A DNA stretch of 64,000 nucleotides from JAVBKX01 sp031553835 (GTDB taxonomy: Bacteria; Bacteroidota; Bacteroidia; Bacteroidales; Azobacteroidaceae). The stretch spans positions 74,239 through 138,238 of the forward strand of contig JAVBKX010000006.1 in NCBI GenBank assembly GCA_031553835.1, written 5' to 3'. Position numbers and translations under genes: made by a program. Positions 7,301-17,067 of the stretch are shown here, one piece after another. A model generated the notes under the pieces. That model was not told where the DNA came from. It worked only from the letters and a program-made list of their open reading frames with translations, and made no database searches. How positions within the stretch are numbered: position 1 is the stretch's first letter; each line of letters begins with the position of its first letter.

Positions 7301-9871
7301 ATGAAGATTAAAGCAAATTACACAAACGAACCGGTTTGGAGCGATACGCATGTAAGATCCAAACTGCCGAAAGAATTAAAAGCATTGGATGAAATTGCCC
7401 ATAATATGTGGTGGGTATGGAATTATGAAGCCATTCAACTATTTTCCGCATTGGACAAAGACCTTTGGGCGCAAACCGAAGGCAACCCTGTAGCGCTTTT
7501 ACAACGGTTGTCTTTTGCTAAAGTGGAAGAGATCATCAACAATGCCGATTTGATGAAACAAATTACGAACGTTTATACCAAATACCAAACTTATCTGAAT
7601 GTAAAACCGGACGCTACGAAGCCATCTATTGCCTATTTCAGTATGGAATACGGATTGAGCAACGTATTGAAAATCTATTCCGGCGGATTAGGTATTTTGG
7701 CTGGAGACTATATTAAAGAAGCCAGCGATTGCAATATTGATTTATGTGCAGTCGGATTTTTGTATCGTTATGGCTATTTTACACAATCGTTGTCGATGGA
7801 TGGCCAGCAAATTGCCAACTATGAAGCCCAAGTATTTGATCAACTTCCTGTAGAACAATTGTTTGAAGCCGACGGTCAACCCATGATCCTGGAGGTTCCA
7901 TTTGCTAACCATACTGTTTATTCCCATGTTTGGAGAGTAAATGTAGGGCGTGTAAGCCTATACCTGATGGATACGGATTTTGAGAAAAACAGCGATTGGG
8001 ATCGTTCGATTACCCACCAACTATATGGCGGAGATTGGGAAAACCGCATTAAGCAAGAATATTTATTGGGAGTTGGAGGTATTTTGCTTTTGAATAAATT
8101 GGGAATCAAGAAACAAGTGTATCATTGTAATGAAGGCCATGCAGCATTGATTAACGTTCAACGGTTGGTTGATTACATTCAGTACGATAAACTTTCTTTC
8201 CAGGAAGCATTGGAAATGGTACGGTCTTCGGCTCTTTATACCTGCCACACTCCGGTTCCTGCCGGACATGATTACTTTGAAGAAGGTCTTTTCTCAAAAT
8301 ATTTAGGACAGTATCCTGCGAAATTAGGTATCTCTTGGCAGGAGTTTATGGATATGGGACGTGAAAACCCCGGTTCCAATGAAAAATTTTCGATGAGTGT
8401 ATTTGCGTTAAATACCTGCCAGGAAGCCAATGGCGTTAGTTTATTGCACGGATTGGTTTCTCAGAAAATGTTTGCTCCCGTTTGGAAAGGGTATTTTCCG
8501 GAAGAATTGCATGTCGGATATGTAACGAATGGCGTACACATGCCAACATGGGCTACATCTGAGTGGAGGCGTTTTTACGAACAGTATTTTGAAAAGAATT
8601 TTTACTCCGATCAATCCAATACTGCTATCTGGGAAGAAATCTACAATGTACCGGATGAAGAGATTTGGAATGTTAGGATGACATTGAAAAAACGGTTGAT
8701 TACGTATATCCGGGAACAATTTAAGGACAGTTGGCTGAAAAACCAGGGAGATCCGTCGCAAGTGGTTTCCATTATGGGAAAAATAGATCCGAATGCCTTG
8801 TTGATTGGTTTTGGACGACGCTTTGCCACTTACAAAAGAGCGCATTTGTTGTTTACTGATTTAGACCGGTTGGCGAAAATTGTTAATAACCCAAATTATC
8901 CTGTTCAGTTTATTTACACAGGAAAAGCGCACCCGGCAGATGGCGGCGGTCAAGGTTTGATTAAGCATATTGTTGAAATATCCCGTCGTCCTGAATTTCA
9001 GGGTAAAATCATTTTCCTTGAAAACTATGATATGCGTTTGGCCAAACGCTTGGTTTCCGGGGTTGATGTTTGGTTAAATACACCGACCAGACCATTGGAA
9101 GCTTCCGGAACATCAGGAGAAAAAGCTGAAATGAATGGCGTTCTAAATTTCTCTGTATTAGATGGTTGGTGGTATGAAGGATTCCGCGAAGGCGCGGGAT
9201 GGGCGTTGACGGAAAAACGTACGTACGATAATCAGCAATATCAGGATCAATTAGATGCCGCCACTATTTATTCCATGCTCGAAAATGATGTAATCCCGTT
9301 ATACTATGCTCGCAATAGTAAAGGATATTCGCCCGAATGGATACAATACATTAAAAATTCTATTGCTCAGATTGCTCCTCATTATACAACCAAACGTATG
9401 ATTGATGACTATATTGATCGTTTCTACTCTAAACTGGCATCGCGTGCGGGAAAATTAGGAGCAAATCATTTTGAGCAAGCCAAAGCTATTGCCGCCTGGA
9501 AAGAACAAGTTGCTTCGCATTGGGATACCATTGAAGTTGTCTCTATTCAAACAGATGCAGAAATGAATGGAGGATTTATGGAAGTCGGCGATATGAGAAA
9601 AGTGGATATTGTATTGGATTGGAAAGGAATTCCCAATGCCTTGGGAATTGATATAGTGTGTATGCCTGATGACACCACTCCCGATTCTCAACGTAAACTT
9701 TTAATTACACCGATGGCATTGAGCAAAACAGAAGGTTCCCGGATGCATTTCTGCGGAAAAGTAACAGCAACAGAGACCGGTCGTTTCAAAATCGGATTCC
9801 GCATTTATCCATTTAACAAGGAATTACCTCATAAAATGGATTTTGCGTATGTGAAATGGATCAATAAATAA
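7301..9871 (+). CDS. glgP: Alpha-glucan (glycogen/maltodextrin) phosphorylase, GT35
   Basis: 856 residues. It cleaves alpha-1,4-glucan with phosphate to release glucose-1-phosphate in the cytoplasm, using pyridoxal phosphate. The N-terminus (DEIAHNMWWVWNYEAIQLF) carries the domain typical of the short TIGR02094-type phosphorylases. YFSMEYGLSNVLKIYSGGLG starts the catalytic domain. EASGTSGEKAEMNGVLNFS near residue 605 is the PLP-site region with the Lys, and DGWWYEGF follows. It is paired with the GT3 synthase upstream and followed by a strong terminator. Confidence 0.94.
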   Translation: MKIKANYTNEPVWSDTHVRSKLPKELKALDEIAHNMWWVWNYEAIQLFSALDKDLWAQTEGNPVALLQRLSFAKVEEIINNADLMKQITNVYTKYQTYLNVKPDATKPSIAYFSMEYGLSNVLKIYSGGLGILAGDYIKEASDCNIDLCAVGFLYRYGYFTQSLSMDGQQIANYEAQVFDQLPVEQLFEADGQPMILEVPFANHTVYSHVWRVNVGRVSLYLMDTDFEKNSDWDRSITHQLYGGDWENRIKQEYLLGVGGILLLNKLGIKKQVYHCNEGHAALINVQRLVDYIQYDKLSFQEALEMVRSSALYTCHTPVPAGHDYFEEGLFSKYLGQYPAKLGISWQEFMDMGRENPGSNEKFSMSVFALNTCQEANGVSLLHGLVSQKMFAPVWKGYFPEELHVGYVTNGVHMPTWATSEWRRFYEQYFEKNFYSDQSNTAIWEEIYNVPDEEIWNVRMTLKKRLITYIREQFKDSWLKNQGDPSQVVSIMGKIDPNALLIGFGRRFATYKRAHLLFTDLDRLAKIVNNPNYPVQFIYTGKAHPADGGGQGLIKHIVEISRRPEFQGKIIFLENYDMRLAKRLVSGVDVWLNTPTRPLEASGTSGEKAEMNGVLNFSVLDGWWYEGFREGAGWALTEKRTYDNQQYQDQLDAATIYSMLENDVIPLYYARNSKGYSPEWIQYIKNSIAQIAPHYTTKRMIDDYIDRFYSKLASRAGKLGANHFEQAKAIAAWKEQVASHWDTIEVVSIQTDAEMNGGFMEVGDMRKVDIVLDWKGIPNALGIDIVCMPDDTTPDSQRKLLITPMALSKTEGSRMHFCGKVTATETGRFKIGFRIYPFNKELPHKMDFAYVKWINK

Positions 9872-9886
9872 ATATACTGAAGCGTC

Positions 9887-9916
9887 ATCCCGGCTAAAAA
9901 AGCCGGGATTTCTTTA
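9887..9916 (+). terminator. Rho-independent terminator after glgP
   Basis: ATCCCGGCT (9887-9895), loop AAAAA and AGCCGGGAT (9901-9909) form a 9-bp stem followed by a T-rich stretch (TTCTTT). It closes the glycogen operon 15 bp after the stop codon. Confidence 0.85.
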
Positions 9917-9922
9917 GTAACC

Positions 9923-12259
9923 ATGAAACGTTTTATTACATTTCTACTATTGTTCATTTCTTTCAGTTTGGTTGCTCAGGAGCAACAAAATGTAAGAAAT
10001 AGTATATTTTATTATAATACATTACGATACAGGCAATTATCGATTGATGCCGATACCATTATTCAGCAGGTCATTACCAACAAAGGCCGGAATAATCATA
10101 CCTTACAACCCTATTATCAATTTGATTTTTATCAAAAAACATCTATTGATTGGATCGTAAATCAATATGTTTTAAAAAATCAGGTAGATTACTCTACTGC
10201 ACGAAATGATTTTCTTTTTAGACAAATCATACATCCTTTTGAAGCATGGCTGCAATTTTTCAGGCCGACGTTGGAAGAACCGGATAATCTGGCCATGACT
10301 GCCTTGATGTATGAAGATTATAAAACATTATATGTTGATAATCAGAATGATATAAAAGGAGTTATATATCATGCTTCCCAGAAAAAAGGCTTTTTTGAAG
10401 TCATAGGCAAGCAAAATATAGCCTATTTTTTTGATGAAGTATTTGGCGATATTGATTTGTACCAGGACAAAGTAGAAATTATGTTGCTGTCTTTTATCAG
10501 CCCTTTGGCCGATAATGCCCTCCGAAAGTATTTTTTTCGGTTGACGGGTGAAAAAAATGTACGAGGAATTCCTTGTTATGAAGTTGCTTTTTATGGCAAA
10601 TCTTTGAAAGAAAATGTTTTTGCCGGATGTCTTTATATTTCGAAAGATGGGAATTATTCATTGATGAAAGCCCAATTCACACTGAATAATCCCAATAATA
10701 TGAATTTTTTTAAAGACATTCTGATTACTCACCATTTTAATCAAAAAGAATATACCACAGTGCCGGTGCATAAACAGAGTTTAGTGTTGCTGGGTAATGA
10801 AATAGACGGATATCTACAGGCCGAACGGGATGCCATTTATACTTCTTTTAATTTAGAGGAACCGGATACAAAGCTTAAACAAGGTCAATCGTTTGAAGAA
10901 GGTTATAAAAATCGAAATGAAACGTATTGGCAACAAGTCAGGTCGATTCCGTTGACTCCCGCTCAAACCCAATTAGATACATTACTTGTAACTGCAAATC
11001 ATACAGCCAAATACAAGCAACTCCAGAATGCATTGTTGCTGATCATGAACAATCATCTTGCTGTAGGGGGAATTGATGGTAAGGCAGAAATAGGCCCTTT
11101 GACTCAATTTATCAGTTACAACAGTATGGAAGGCGTCAGACTGAGGGTAGGAGGGAATTCTACATTAAATCTGTTTGACCGTTGTATCATGGGAGGTTAT
11201 GCGGCGTACGGAATTACCGATGGAAAATTTAAAGGCCGGGCTGATTTAACCTGGTCACTGCTTCCACGAGACCATTTTATCTGGGAATATCCTAAACGAT
11301 TGCTTTCTTTGTCTTTTGTGAATGATTTGAATATTCCCGGCCAGGATTTACTGACCAGTACACGAGACAATTTCATGTATTCATTTGCTCATGCTTCGAC
11401 CAATAACATGTCATTGCAACGCATTGGAATACTTACTTTTGAAAATGAAAATGAACATAATTTTTCGTATAAAATCGGGGGGAAATATTTATATGATGAT
11501 CCCGAAGGAATTGTGCAATACATGCAAGTGCAAAATACAGATACAACAATTATAAACAATGTAACAACCGCTGAAATATTACTTTCGTTGCGCTATTCTC
11601 CCGGTGAAAAATTTATTCAGAATCGGGATAAAAGGGTGTTCATTCGCAAAGGAAAGGTGGAATTGAATCTCAATCATCGGATCGGAATTAAAGGCATATT
11701 CGGTTCGGATTATAATTATCAAATCACTGATTTTTCGGCTTATAAGAAAATTCCATTCGGAAGAAATTACGGTGATATAGATCTTCATTTGTATGGCGGA
11801 AAAGTATGGAATCGCGTTCCGTTCCCTCTTTTATTCATTCCGCAAGGAAATCAAAGCTATATTTTTGAACAGACAGGATATAATTGCATGAACTTTTATG
11901 AGTTTACTACAGACCGTTTTATATCAGGTAATGTAAACTTATTGTTTAATTGGTCGCCATTTCAGTGGATTGATAAAAAAAATAAAATAAAAACCAGCGT
12001 GGGAGGACGCGCTATTTATGGGCCGTTATCAGATAACAACAATCCCTTATATCATCCTGAATTATTTGTTTTTAATGAAGGAGTTAAACCGTTGGACAAT
12101 ACGCCTTATGTTGAAATAAATATCGGTTTGGCTAATGTTTTCAAGATTTTACGTTTAGAATATGTGCGACGCTTAACCTACCTGAATGAAAATGCTGACG
12201 ACGGTGGACATAAGGTTCTGAAAGGTTCTGTCTTAGTAACAGGAAGTTTTTCATTTTAA
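9923..12259 (+). CDS. DUF5686 family outer-membrane protein (copy 1)
   Basis: 778 residues with a Sec signal peptide (MKRFITFLLLFISFSLVAQ, cleavage after AQ). There are long runs of alternating polar/aromatic strands, and the protein ends in aromatic Phe (VTGSFSF), as expected of an outer-membrane beta-barrel. The N-terminal half resembles the soluble domain of DUF5686 proteins (FISPLADNALRKYFFRLTGE, VRGIPCYEVAF). The barrel half contains YVRRLTYLNENADD near the end, which is shared with the paralogue at 51170. Function is unknown. The glgP terminator and only 13 bp separate it from upstream, so it probably relies on readthrough or a hidden promoter. Confidence 0.8.
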   Translation: MKRFITFLLLFISFSLVAQEQQNVRNSIFYYNTLRYRQLSIDADTIIQQVITNKGRNNHTLQPYYQFDFYQKTSIDWIVNQYVLKNQVDYSTARNDFLFRQIIHPFEAWLQFFRPTLEEPDNLAMTALMYEDYKTLYVDNQNDIKGVIYHASQKKGFFEVIGKQNIAYFFDEVFGDIDLYQDKVEIMLLSFISPLADNALRKYFFRLTGEKNVRGIPCYEVAFYGKSLKENVFAGCLYISKDGNYSLMKAQFTLNNPNNMNFFKDILITHHFNQKEYTTVPVHKQSLVLLGNEIDGYLQAERDAIYTSFNLEEPDTKLKQGQSFEEGYKNRNETYWQQVRSIPLTPAQTQLDTLLVTANHTAKYKQLQNALLLIMNNHLAVGGIDGKAEIGPLTQFISYNSMEGVRLRVGGNSTLNLFDRCIMGGYAAYGITDGKFKGRADLTWSLLPRDHFIWEYPKRLLSLSFVNDLNIPGQDLLTSTRDNFMYSFAHASTNNMSLQRIGILTFENENEHNFSYKIGGKYLYDDPEGIVQYMQVQNTDTTIINNVTTAEILLSLRYSPGEKFIQNRDKRVFIRKGKVELNLNHRIGIKGIFGSDYNYQITDFSAYKKIPFGRNYGDIDLHLYGGKVWNRVPFPLLFIPQGNQSYIFEQTGYNCMNFYEFTTDRFISGNVNLLFNWSPFQWIDKKNKIKTSVGGRAIYGPLSDNNNPLYHPELFVFNEGVKPLDNTPYVEINIGLANVFKILRLEYVRRLTYLNENADDGGHKVLKGSVLVTGSFSF

Positions 12260-12265
12260 CCATAG

Positions 12266-12321
12266 AAAAACACGAAAATTCAAAGACACGATTTATGTCT
12301 TCGTGTTTTGCGGGTTCTGTA
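12266..12321. repeat. ACACGA-family palindromic repeat
   Basis: AAAACACGAA..AAGACACGA is followed by TGTCTTCGTGTTTTG in inverse orientation, forming an imperfect hairpin between the DUF5686 gene and pheT. It shares the ACAC(A/G)(A/G)A words of the other repeats in the window. It may act as a terminator-like stem. Confidence 0.6.
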
Positions 12322-12363
12322 AAAATGATTAATTTTGACGGCCTAAAAAAATCAAATGAATTT

Positions 12364-14826
12364 ATGAATATTTCGTACAATTGGCTTAAAGATTATATAA
12401 ATACCAATTTATCGCCTGAAGAGTTGGCGGCAGCCTTGACTTCCATAGGTTTGGAAACCGGTAGTGTGGACAAAATAGAGTCAGTTAAAGGAGGCTTGGA
12501 AGGTTTGGTAGTAGGAAAAGTACTGACTTGTGAAACGCATCCCGACTCGGATCATCTTCATGTAACGACTGTAGATGCCGGAACAGGTGAAATATTGCAA
12601 ATAGTATGCGGCGCTCCCAATGTGGCGGCCGGACAAACTGTAATTGTAGCGCTTATTGGTACAAAATTATATTCGGGAGAAGAAGTATTTACCATAAAAA
12701 AATCCAAAATACGAGGAGTGGAATCTTTCGGAATGATTTGTGCTGAAGATGAAATCGGAGTCGGTACAAGTCATAACGGCATTATTGTTTTACCTGATAA
12801 TGTGGCTGTTGGTACTCCAGCAAAAGAATATTACCAAATCGAAAATGATTATGTGTTGGAAGTTGATATTACTCCCAACCGGATAGATGCCGCTTCCCAT
12901 TATGGTGTAGCGCGCGATTTGGCTGCTTATCTCAAACAAAAGGGACAGGACACAGACCTTTCCCGTCCATCCATTGAAGCATTTAAAATAGAGGATCATA
13001 CTCCGGCAGTCGAAGTCGTGGTAGAAAATATTGACGCCTGTCCGCGTTATTCCGGCGTGACCATAAAAGGAGTGACTGTTAAAGAAAGTCCGGCCTGGTT
13101 ACAAAATCGATTGAAAAACATTGGTTTACGTCCGATTAATAATGTTGTGGACATTACAAACTACATTCTTCATGAAACCGGGCAACCTTTACATGCTTTC
13201 GATTTAAAAGAAATTCAGGGAAACAAAGTATATGTCACTACTTTGCCAGAGGGAACACCTTTTGTTACACTCGATGGCGTGGAGCGAAAATTGAGTGCTA
13301 ACGACCTGATGATTTGCAACGAAAAAGAAGGCATGTGTATTGGCGGTGTTTTTGGCGGAATTCATTCAGGAGTAACCGAAAGTACCACTGATATTTTCCT
13401 CGAAAGCGCTTATTTTCATCCGACCTGGATTCGCAAAACCGCCCGTCGTCATGGACTGAATACAGATGCATCGTTTCGTTTTGAACGCGGTTGCGATCCC
13501 AATAACACATTGTATGTATTAAAACGTGCCGCCTTGTTAATCAAGGAAGTAGCCGGTGGCACCTTGTGCGGAACGGTACAGGATATTTATCCGAATCCGG
13601 TGGAAAATACCCGTGTCAATCTTTCATTTGACAGGATTAACCGTTTGTTGGGGAAAGAAATTCCTCATGAAACCATTTTGCAAATTTTACATAATCTGGA
13701 TATTGAAATCATTCATAAAAAGGCTGATTCGCTTGAATTGAGTATTCCAACTTATCGTGTGGATGTAAAACGGGATGTGGACGTTATCGAAGATATTTTA
13801 CGGATTTATGGCTACAATAATATTGAAATTGGAGAAAGCCTGAATTCCAATCTTTCTTATGAAACAGAAACGGATAAAAGTTATAAACTACAGCAATTGA
13901 TTTCGGAGCAACTGACCGGCGCCGGATTCAATGAAATAATGAATAACTCATTGACAGCAAGCGCTTATTATGAAAATTCATCTGTTTTTCCTTTGGAAAA
14001 TAATGTAAAAATCAAAAATGCCCTCAGCGCCGAGTTGGAAGTTATGCGACAAACGTTGCTATTTGGCGGATTAAGCAGCTTGGTCTATAATATCAATCGC
14101 AAAAATCAGGATTTGAAATTTTATGAATTTGGCAATTGTTATTCGTATCATGCTGATAAATTGAAAGATAATAATCCGTTGACAGCTATCAAAGAAGAAT
14201 TGTGCCTTGGATTGTGGTTGACCGGCGACAAAGTCTCCGGCAGTTGGATTCATTCAGACGAAAAATCCTCTATTTTTGAATTAAAATCTTACGTTGATAC
14301 TATTTTATTGCGATTGGGCGTTTATGCTGGCAAAGTGGTATGTTCTCAGTTTTCGAACGAAATCTATTCTGCCGGATTAATGCTTAAAACTATTTCAGGC
14401 AGAATATTAGGATCGTTGGGCATTGTGCATCCTATACTATTGAAAACATTTGATATTCATCAGGAAGTTTATTTTGCCGAATTAAGTTGGGATGCACTGA
14501 TGAAGGAAATCAAAACAGTCAGGGTCAAGGCGATGGATATACCTAAATTTCCGGCTGTACGACGTGATTTGGCATTATTAATCAATAAAGAAATTCAATT
14601 TGCAGAAATAGAAAAAGCGGCTTTCGAAGTGGATAAAAAGACACTCAAATCGGTTGTACTTTTCGATGTGTACGAAGGCAAAAACCTACCGGAAGGTAAA
14701 AAATCGTACGCTGCAAGTTTTATTTTGCAAGATGAAGAAAAGACATTGAATGACAAGCAGATAGATAATTTAATGAAACGCATCCAGGAAAAATTGGAAC
14801 AAAAATTAGGAGCGCAATTACGATAA
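12364..14826 (+). CDS. pheT: Phenylalanyl-tRNA synthetase beta subunit
   Basis: 820 residues from ATG 12364 (MNISYNWLKDYINTNLSPEE), the standard PheT start. The frame is open upstream to 12295, but that part is repeat-derived and unlike the family. It charges tRNA-Phe as an alpha2beta2 enzyme and carries the editing site. Domains in order: B1 and tRNA-binding OB fold (~40-150, VVGKVLTCETHPDSDHLHV), B3/B4 editing domain (~210-390, RYSGVTIKG and FGGIHSGVTE), B5 (~400-480), catalytic-like core, and C-terminal FDX-ACB anticodon-binding domain (~727-820, PKFPAVRRDLALLI). pheS is not in this window. Confidence 0.97.
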   Translation: MNISYNWLKDYINTNLSPEELAAALTSIGLETGSVDKIESVKGGLEGLVVGKVLTCETHPDSDHLHVTTVDAGTGEILQIVCGAPNVAAGQTVIVALIGTKLYSGEEVFTIKKSKIRGVESFGMICAEDEIGVGTSHNGIIVLPDNVAVGTPAKEYYQIENDYVLEVDITPNRIDAASHYGVARDLAAYLKQKGQDTDLSRPSIEAFKIEDHTPAVEVVVENIDACPRYSGVTIKGVTVKESPAWLQNRLKNIGLRPINNVVDITNYILHETGQPLHAFDLKEIQGNKVYVTTLPEGTPFVTLDGVERKLSANDLMICNEKEGMCIGGVFGGIHSGVTESTTDIFLESAYFHPTWIRKTARRHGLNTDASFRFERGCDPNNTLYVLKRAALLIKEVAGGTLCGTVQDIYPNPVENTRVNLSFDRINRLLGKEIPHETILQILHNLDIEIIHKKADSLELSIPTYRVDVKRDVDVIEDILRIYGYNNIEIGESLNSNLSYETETDKSYKLQQLISEQLTGAGFNEIMNNSLTASAYYENSSVFPLENNVKIKNALSAELEVMRQTLLFGGLSSLVYNINRKNQDLKFYEFGNCYSYHADKLKDNNPLTAIKEELCLGLWLTGDKVSGSWIHSDEKSSIFELKSYVDTILLRLGVYAGKVVCSQFSNEIYSAGLMLKTISGRILGSLGIVHPILLKTFDIHQEVYFAELSWDALMKEIKTVRVKAMDIPKFPAVRRDLALLINKEIQFAEIEKAAFEVDKKTLKSVVLFDVYEGKNLPEGKKSYAASFILQDEEKTLNDKQIDNLMKRIQEKLEQKLGAQLR

Positions 14827-14837
14827 CTTAATAAATC

Positions 14838-16133
14838 ATGTCGGAAAAAATTGGAAAATGGCATTTGATATTTGGAGCAGTTAGTATTCTATTGTTACTG
14901 TCGTACGGATTTCTTCAAAAGGGAATTTTACCTTCTTTACAAATAGAAAACATTCCTTTTTATGTATTACTTGCAGTGCCGCTTACTTCTGCATTGTTAT
15001 GTTTACTTTTAGCCTGGATTGTTAGCGCTCAAACGAAAAAATCGAATAGGAATGAGGCAGGTAACAAACCGGACAATAACATTTCCATATTTTTTAAATC
15101 TTACCTTTACTTGTGGACCATTGTTGCGTTGGCCATTGCCGGTGCAGGAGCATTGTATCATAATTATGTCGCGGCTAATCCTGATTCGGATATTTTAGTT
15201 GCCATGATTGCCATGAGCATTGCATGGACAGGCACCATTATTGTCTGCATTCTGATTTGGGCGGCTTTTAATATTTGGAAAAGCAATGAAGTAATTGGCG
15301 TTATCGTTGGTCTGATCGGTATCCTGCTTTTAGCCGTTACCGGATTTACTACCGCTTATTTTTATAATGAAATTTGTACCACTGAAGATTCTTCTTCAAC
15401 TTATTATGGGGATTATGATGGCGGAGATGATTACGAAGCTGCAGCCGTAGAACCAAGTGAAGATTATGAAGATTATGAGGCTGATCGGGTATATAGCGAC
15501 TACGAGTTATACGACAATTCATTTACTTTCATGAAATACAAGCTTAACATTGAAAGTGTGTATGATCCCGTACAATTACTTCGCTATTGGAAATACTATG
15601 GCTGGCATCCTGAATATGATGAAGATCGTGGAATTTCGAGTTATCGCCATTATCGGGAATGTGAAGATTGCTTTGATAAACAATATGATAATGCCTATAA
15701 TGACTCGGAAGCATTGCAAAGCCTTAGTGATTTCTATGCCAATAACCTGACTGATTATTTGACTCCGGAAACCTATCAACAATCCGGTGCCAAAAACTTG
15801 GTAAAAATGCTGCTGATAGCCCGCGAAGATATTTATTCTCACGAAAATAAGAATGACATATTAAATAACATGTATGATGTTATGTGCGAAGAAGTACCCG
15901 AAGCGTATCAAGATGATATAATGGTATCCTGCCGTTATCCTAAACTATATCCTTACATGTCGATTGAAGCCGGAGCTCAAATAGTAGCCAATTCCGGGGA
16001 AAATGCGACTGATTGGGAAAAGCAAACGCTGGCTGCCTGGGCATATTCATTTTGGGCGCGTCGCCATCACGATGGGGTAGATGGTACGGCTTTCAAAATT
16101 TTGAAGACAATAGATAAATTATATAACAAATAA
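14838..16133 (+). CDS. Membrane protein of unknown function with acidic Tyr-rich linker
   Basis: 431 residues. Five hydrophobic segments lie in the first ~180 residues (around 9-26, 39-61, 88-110, 119-142, 150-175). They are followed by an acidic Tyr/Asp/Glu stretch (YYGDYDGGDDYEAAAVEPS, then repeated DYE/YSDYE units, ~185-230) and a soluble C-terminal domain of ~200 residues rich in Tyr, Trp and Asp. I do not recognise a family. It starts 9 bp after pheT and precedes yebC by 15 bp, so it is in their operon. Its coding character (frame length, start spacing) is convincing; its function is unknown. Confidence 0.75.
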   Translation: MSEKIGKWHLIFGAVSILLLLSYGFLQKGILPSLQIENIPFYVLLAVPLTSALLCLLLAWIVSAQTKKSNRNEAGNKPDNNISIFFKSYLYLWTIVALAIAGAGALYHNYVAANPDSDILVAMIAMSIAWTGTIIVCILIWAAFNIWKSNEVIGVIVGLIGILLLAVTGFTTAYFYNEICTTEDSSSTYYGDYDGGDDYEAAAVEPSEDYEDYEADRVYSDYELYDNSFTFMKYKLNIESVYDPVQLLRYWKYYGWHPEYDEDRGISSYRHYRECEDCFDKQYDNAYNDSEALQSLSDFYANNLTDYLTPETYQQSGAKNLVKMLLIAREDIYSHENKNDILNNMYDVMCEEVPEAYQDDIMVSCRYPKLYPYMSIEAGAQIVANSGENATDWEKQTLAAWAYSFWARRHHDGVDGTAFKILKTIDKLYNK

Positions 16134-16148
16134 TTCTCTTTTGAATTT

Positions 16149-16859
16149 ATGGGAAGAGCGTTTGAATATCGCAAAGCGACAAAAATGAAAAGATGGGGCA
16201 ATATGGCCCGCGTGTTTACTAAATTAGGAAAACAGATTACTATTGCAGTGAAAGAAGGGGGCTCCGAACCTGATACCAATCCTCGTTTACGGGTATTGAT
16301 ACAACAGGCTAAGAAAGAAAACATGCCCAAAGAAAATGTGGAGCGAGCCATTAAAAAAGCGACAGCGAAGGATGAAGCCGATTACAAAGAAGTTGTATAT
16401 GAAGGTTATGGCCCGTATGGTATTGCAATTGTAGTAGAAACCGCTACAGACAATCCTACCCGTACAGTAGCCAATGTCAGAAGTTATTTTAATAAACACG
16501 GTGGTTCTTTAGGGACAAGCGGAAGTTTACAATTTTTGTTCGACCACAAATGTGTATTCAAAATCAATCCCAAAGATGGTGTTTCATTAGAAGATTTGGA
16601 ACTTGAACTGATTGATTATGGAGTAGATGAAGTAGTGCAGGACGAAGACGGTATAGTGCTTTATGGGGAATTTCAGTCCTATTCTTCTATTCAAAAATAC
16701 TTGGAAGAAAACAATTTTGAAATTCAAAGCGCTGAATTTGAAAGAATTCCTAATGATTATAAAACGGTAACAGAAGAACAACGTACTCAAATTGAAAAAT
16801 TATTGGATAAATTTGAAGAGGATGAAGATGTTCAGAATGTTTTCCATAACATGGAATAA
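16149..16859 (+). CDS. YebC/PmpR (TACO1) family protein
   Basis: 236 residues, the usual length. Strong family sequence: MGRAFEYRKATKMKRW at the start (relatives read GHSKWANIKHRK), FTKLGKQITIAVKEGGSEPD, ENVERAIKKATAKDE, YEGYGPYGIAIVVETATDN and GGSLGTSGSLQFLFD. Members act as transcription regulators or as translation factors that relieve ribosome stalling. The change of the N-terminal GHSKW motif to GRAFEYR is a feature of the Bacteroidota subgroup. It is the last gene before the inverted-repeat element at 16881. Confidence 0.92.
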   Translation: MGRAFEYRKATKMKRWGNMARVFTKLGKQITIAVKEGGSEPDTNPRLRVLIQQAKKENMPKENVERAIKKATAKDEADYKEVVYEGYGPYGIAIVVETATDNPTRTVANVRSYFNKHGGSLGTSGSLQFLFDHKCVFKINPKDGVSLEDLELELIDYGVDEVVQDEDGIVLYGEFQSYSSIQKYLEENNFEIQSAEFERIPNDYKTVTEEQRTQIEKLLDKFEEDEDVQNVFHNME

Positions 16860-16880
16860 TGATTATCAGACATAATATTG

Positions 16881-17056
16881 AAAAAGGCTGTCTCAAAAGC
16901 AGATCAATAGAACACAGATGACACGGATTGCACAGAAAAACGCGGATTGTTTTTTATTTTCAACTGAATATTAGTATATTATAAATATATAAACAGTGAA
17001 TTTCTGTGTGTTCTGTGTATTTCGTGTTCTAATTTAACTTTTAAGACAGCCTTTTT
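16881..17056. mobile_element. 176-bp MITE-like element with 19-bp terminal inverted repeats
   Basis: AAAAAGGCTGTCTCAAAAG (16881-16899) is repeated inverted as CTTTTAAGACAGCCTTTTT (17038-17056), 18 of 19 positions matching. Inside lies a second, looser inverted pair of the ACACAGA family (16911-16947 and ~17003-17031, GTGTGTTCTGTGTATTTCG). No coding capacity. It sits between the convergent yebC and DUF362 genes, where it can also serve as a two-way terminator because both ends have T tracts. The GGCTGTCT end resembles insertion-sequence ends common in Bacteroidota (recollection, not searched). Confidence 0.65.
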
Positions 17057-17067
17057 TATGTGATTTT

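Noticed and set aside
8441..8845. 134-codon open frame opposite glgP
   Set aside because: It is antisense to the conserved phosphorylase core, without promoter or family features.
12295..12363. Extension of PheT
   Set aside because: The residues come from the repeat region after the DUF5686 gene; PheT begins at MNISYNWLKDY.
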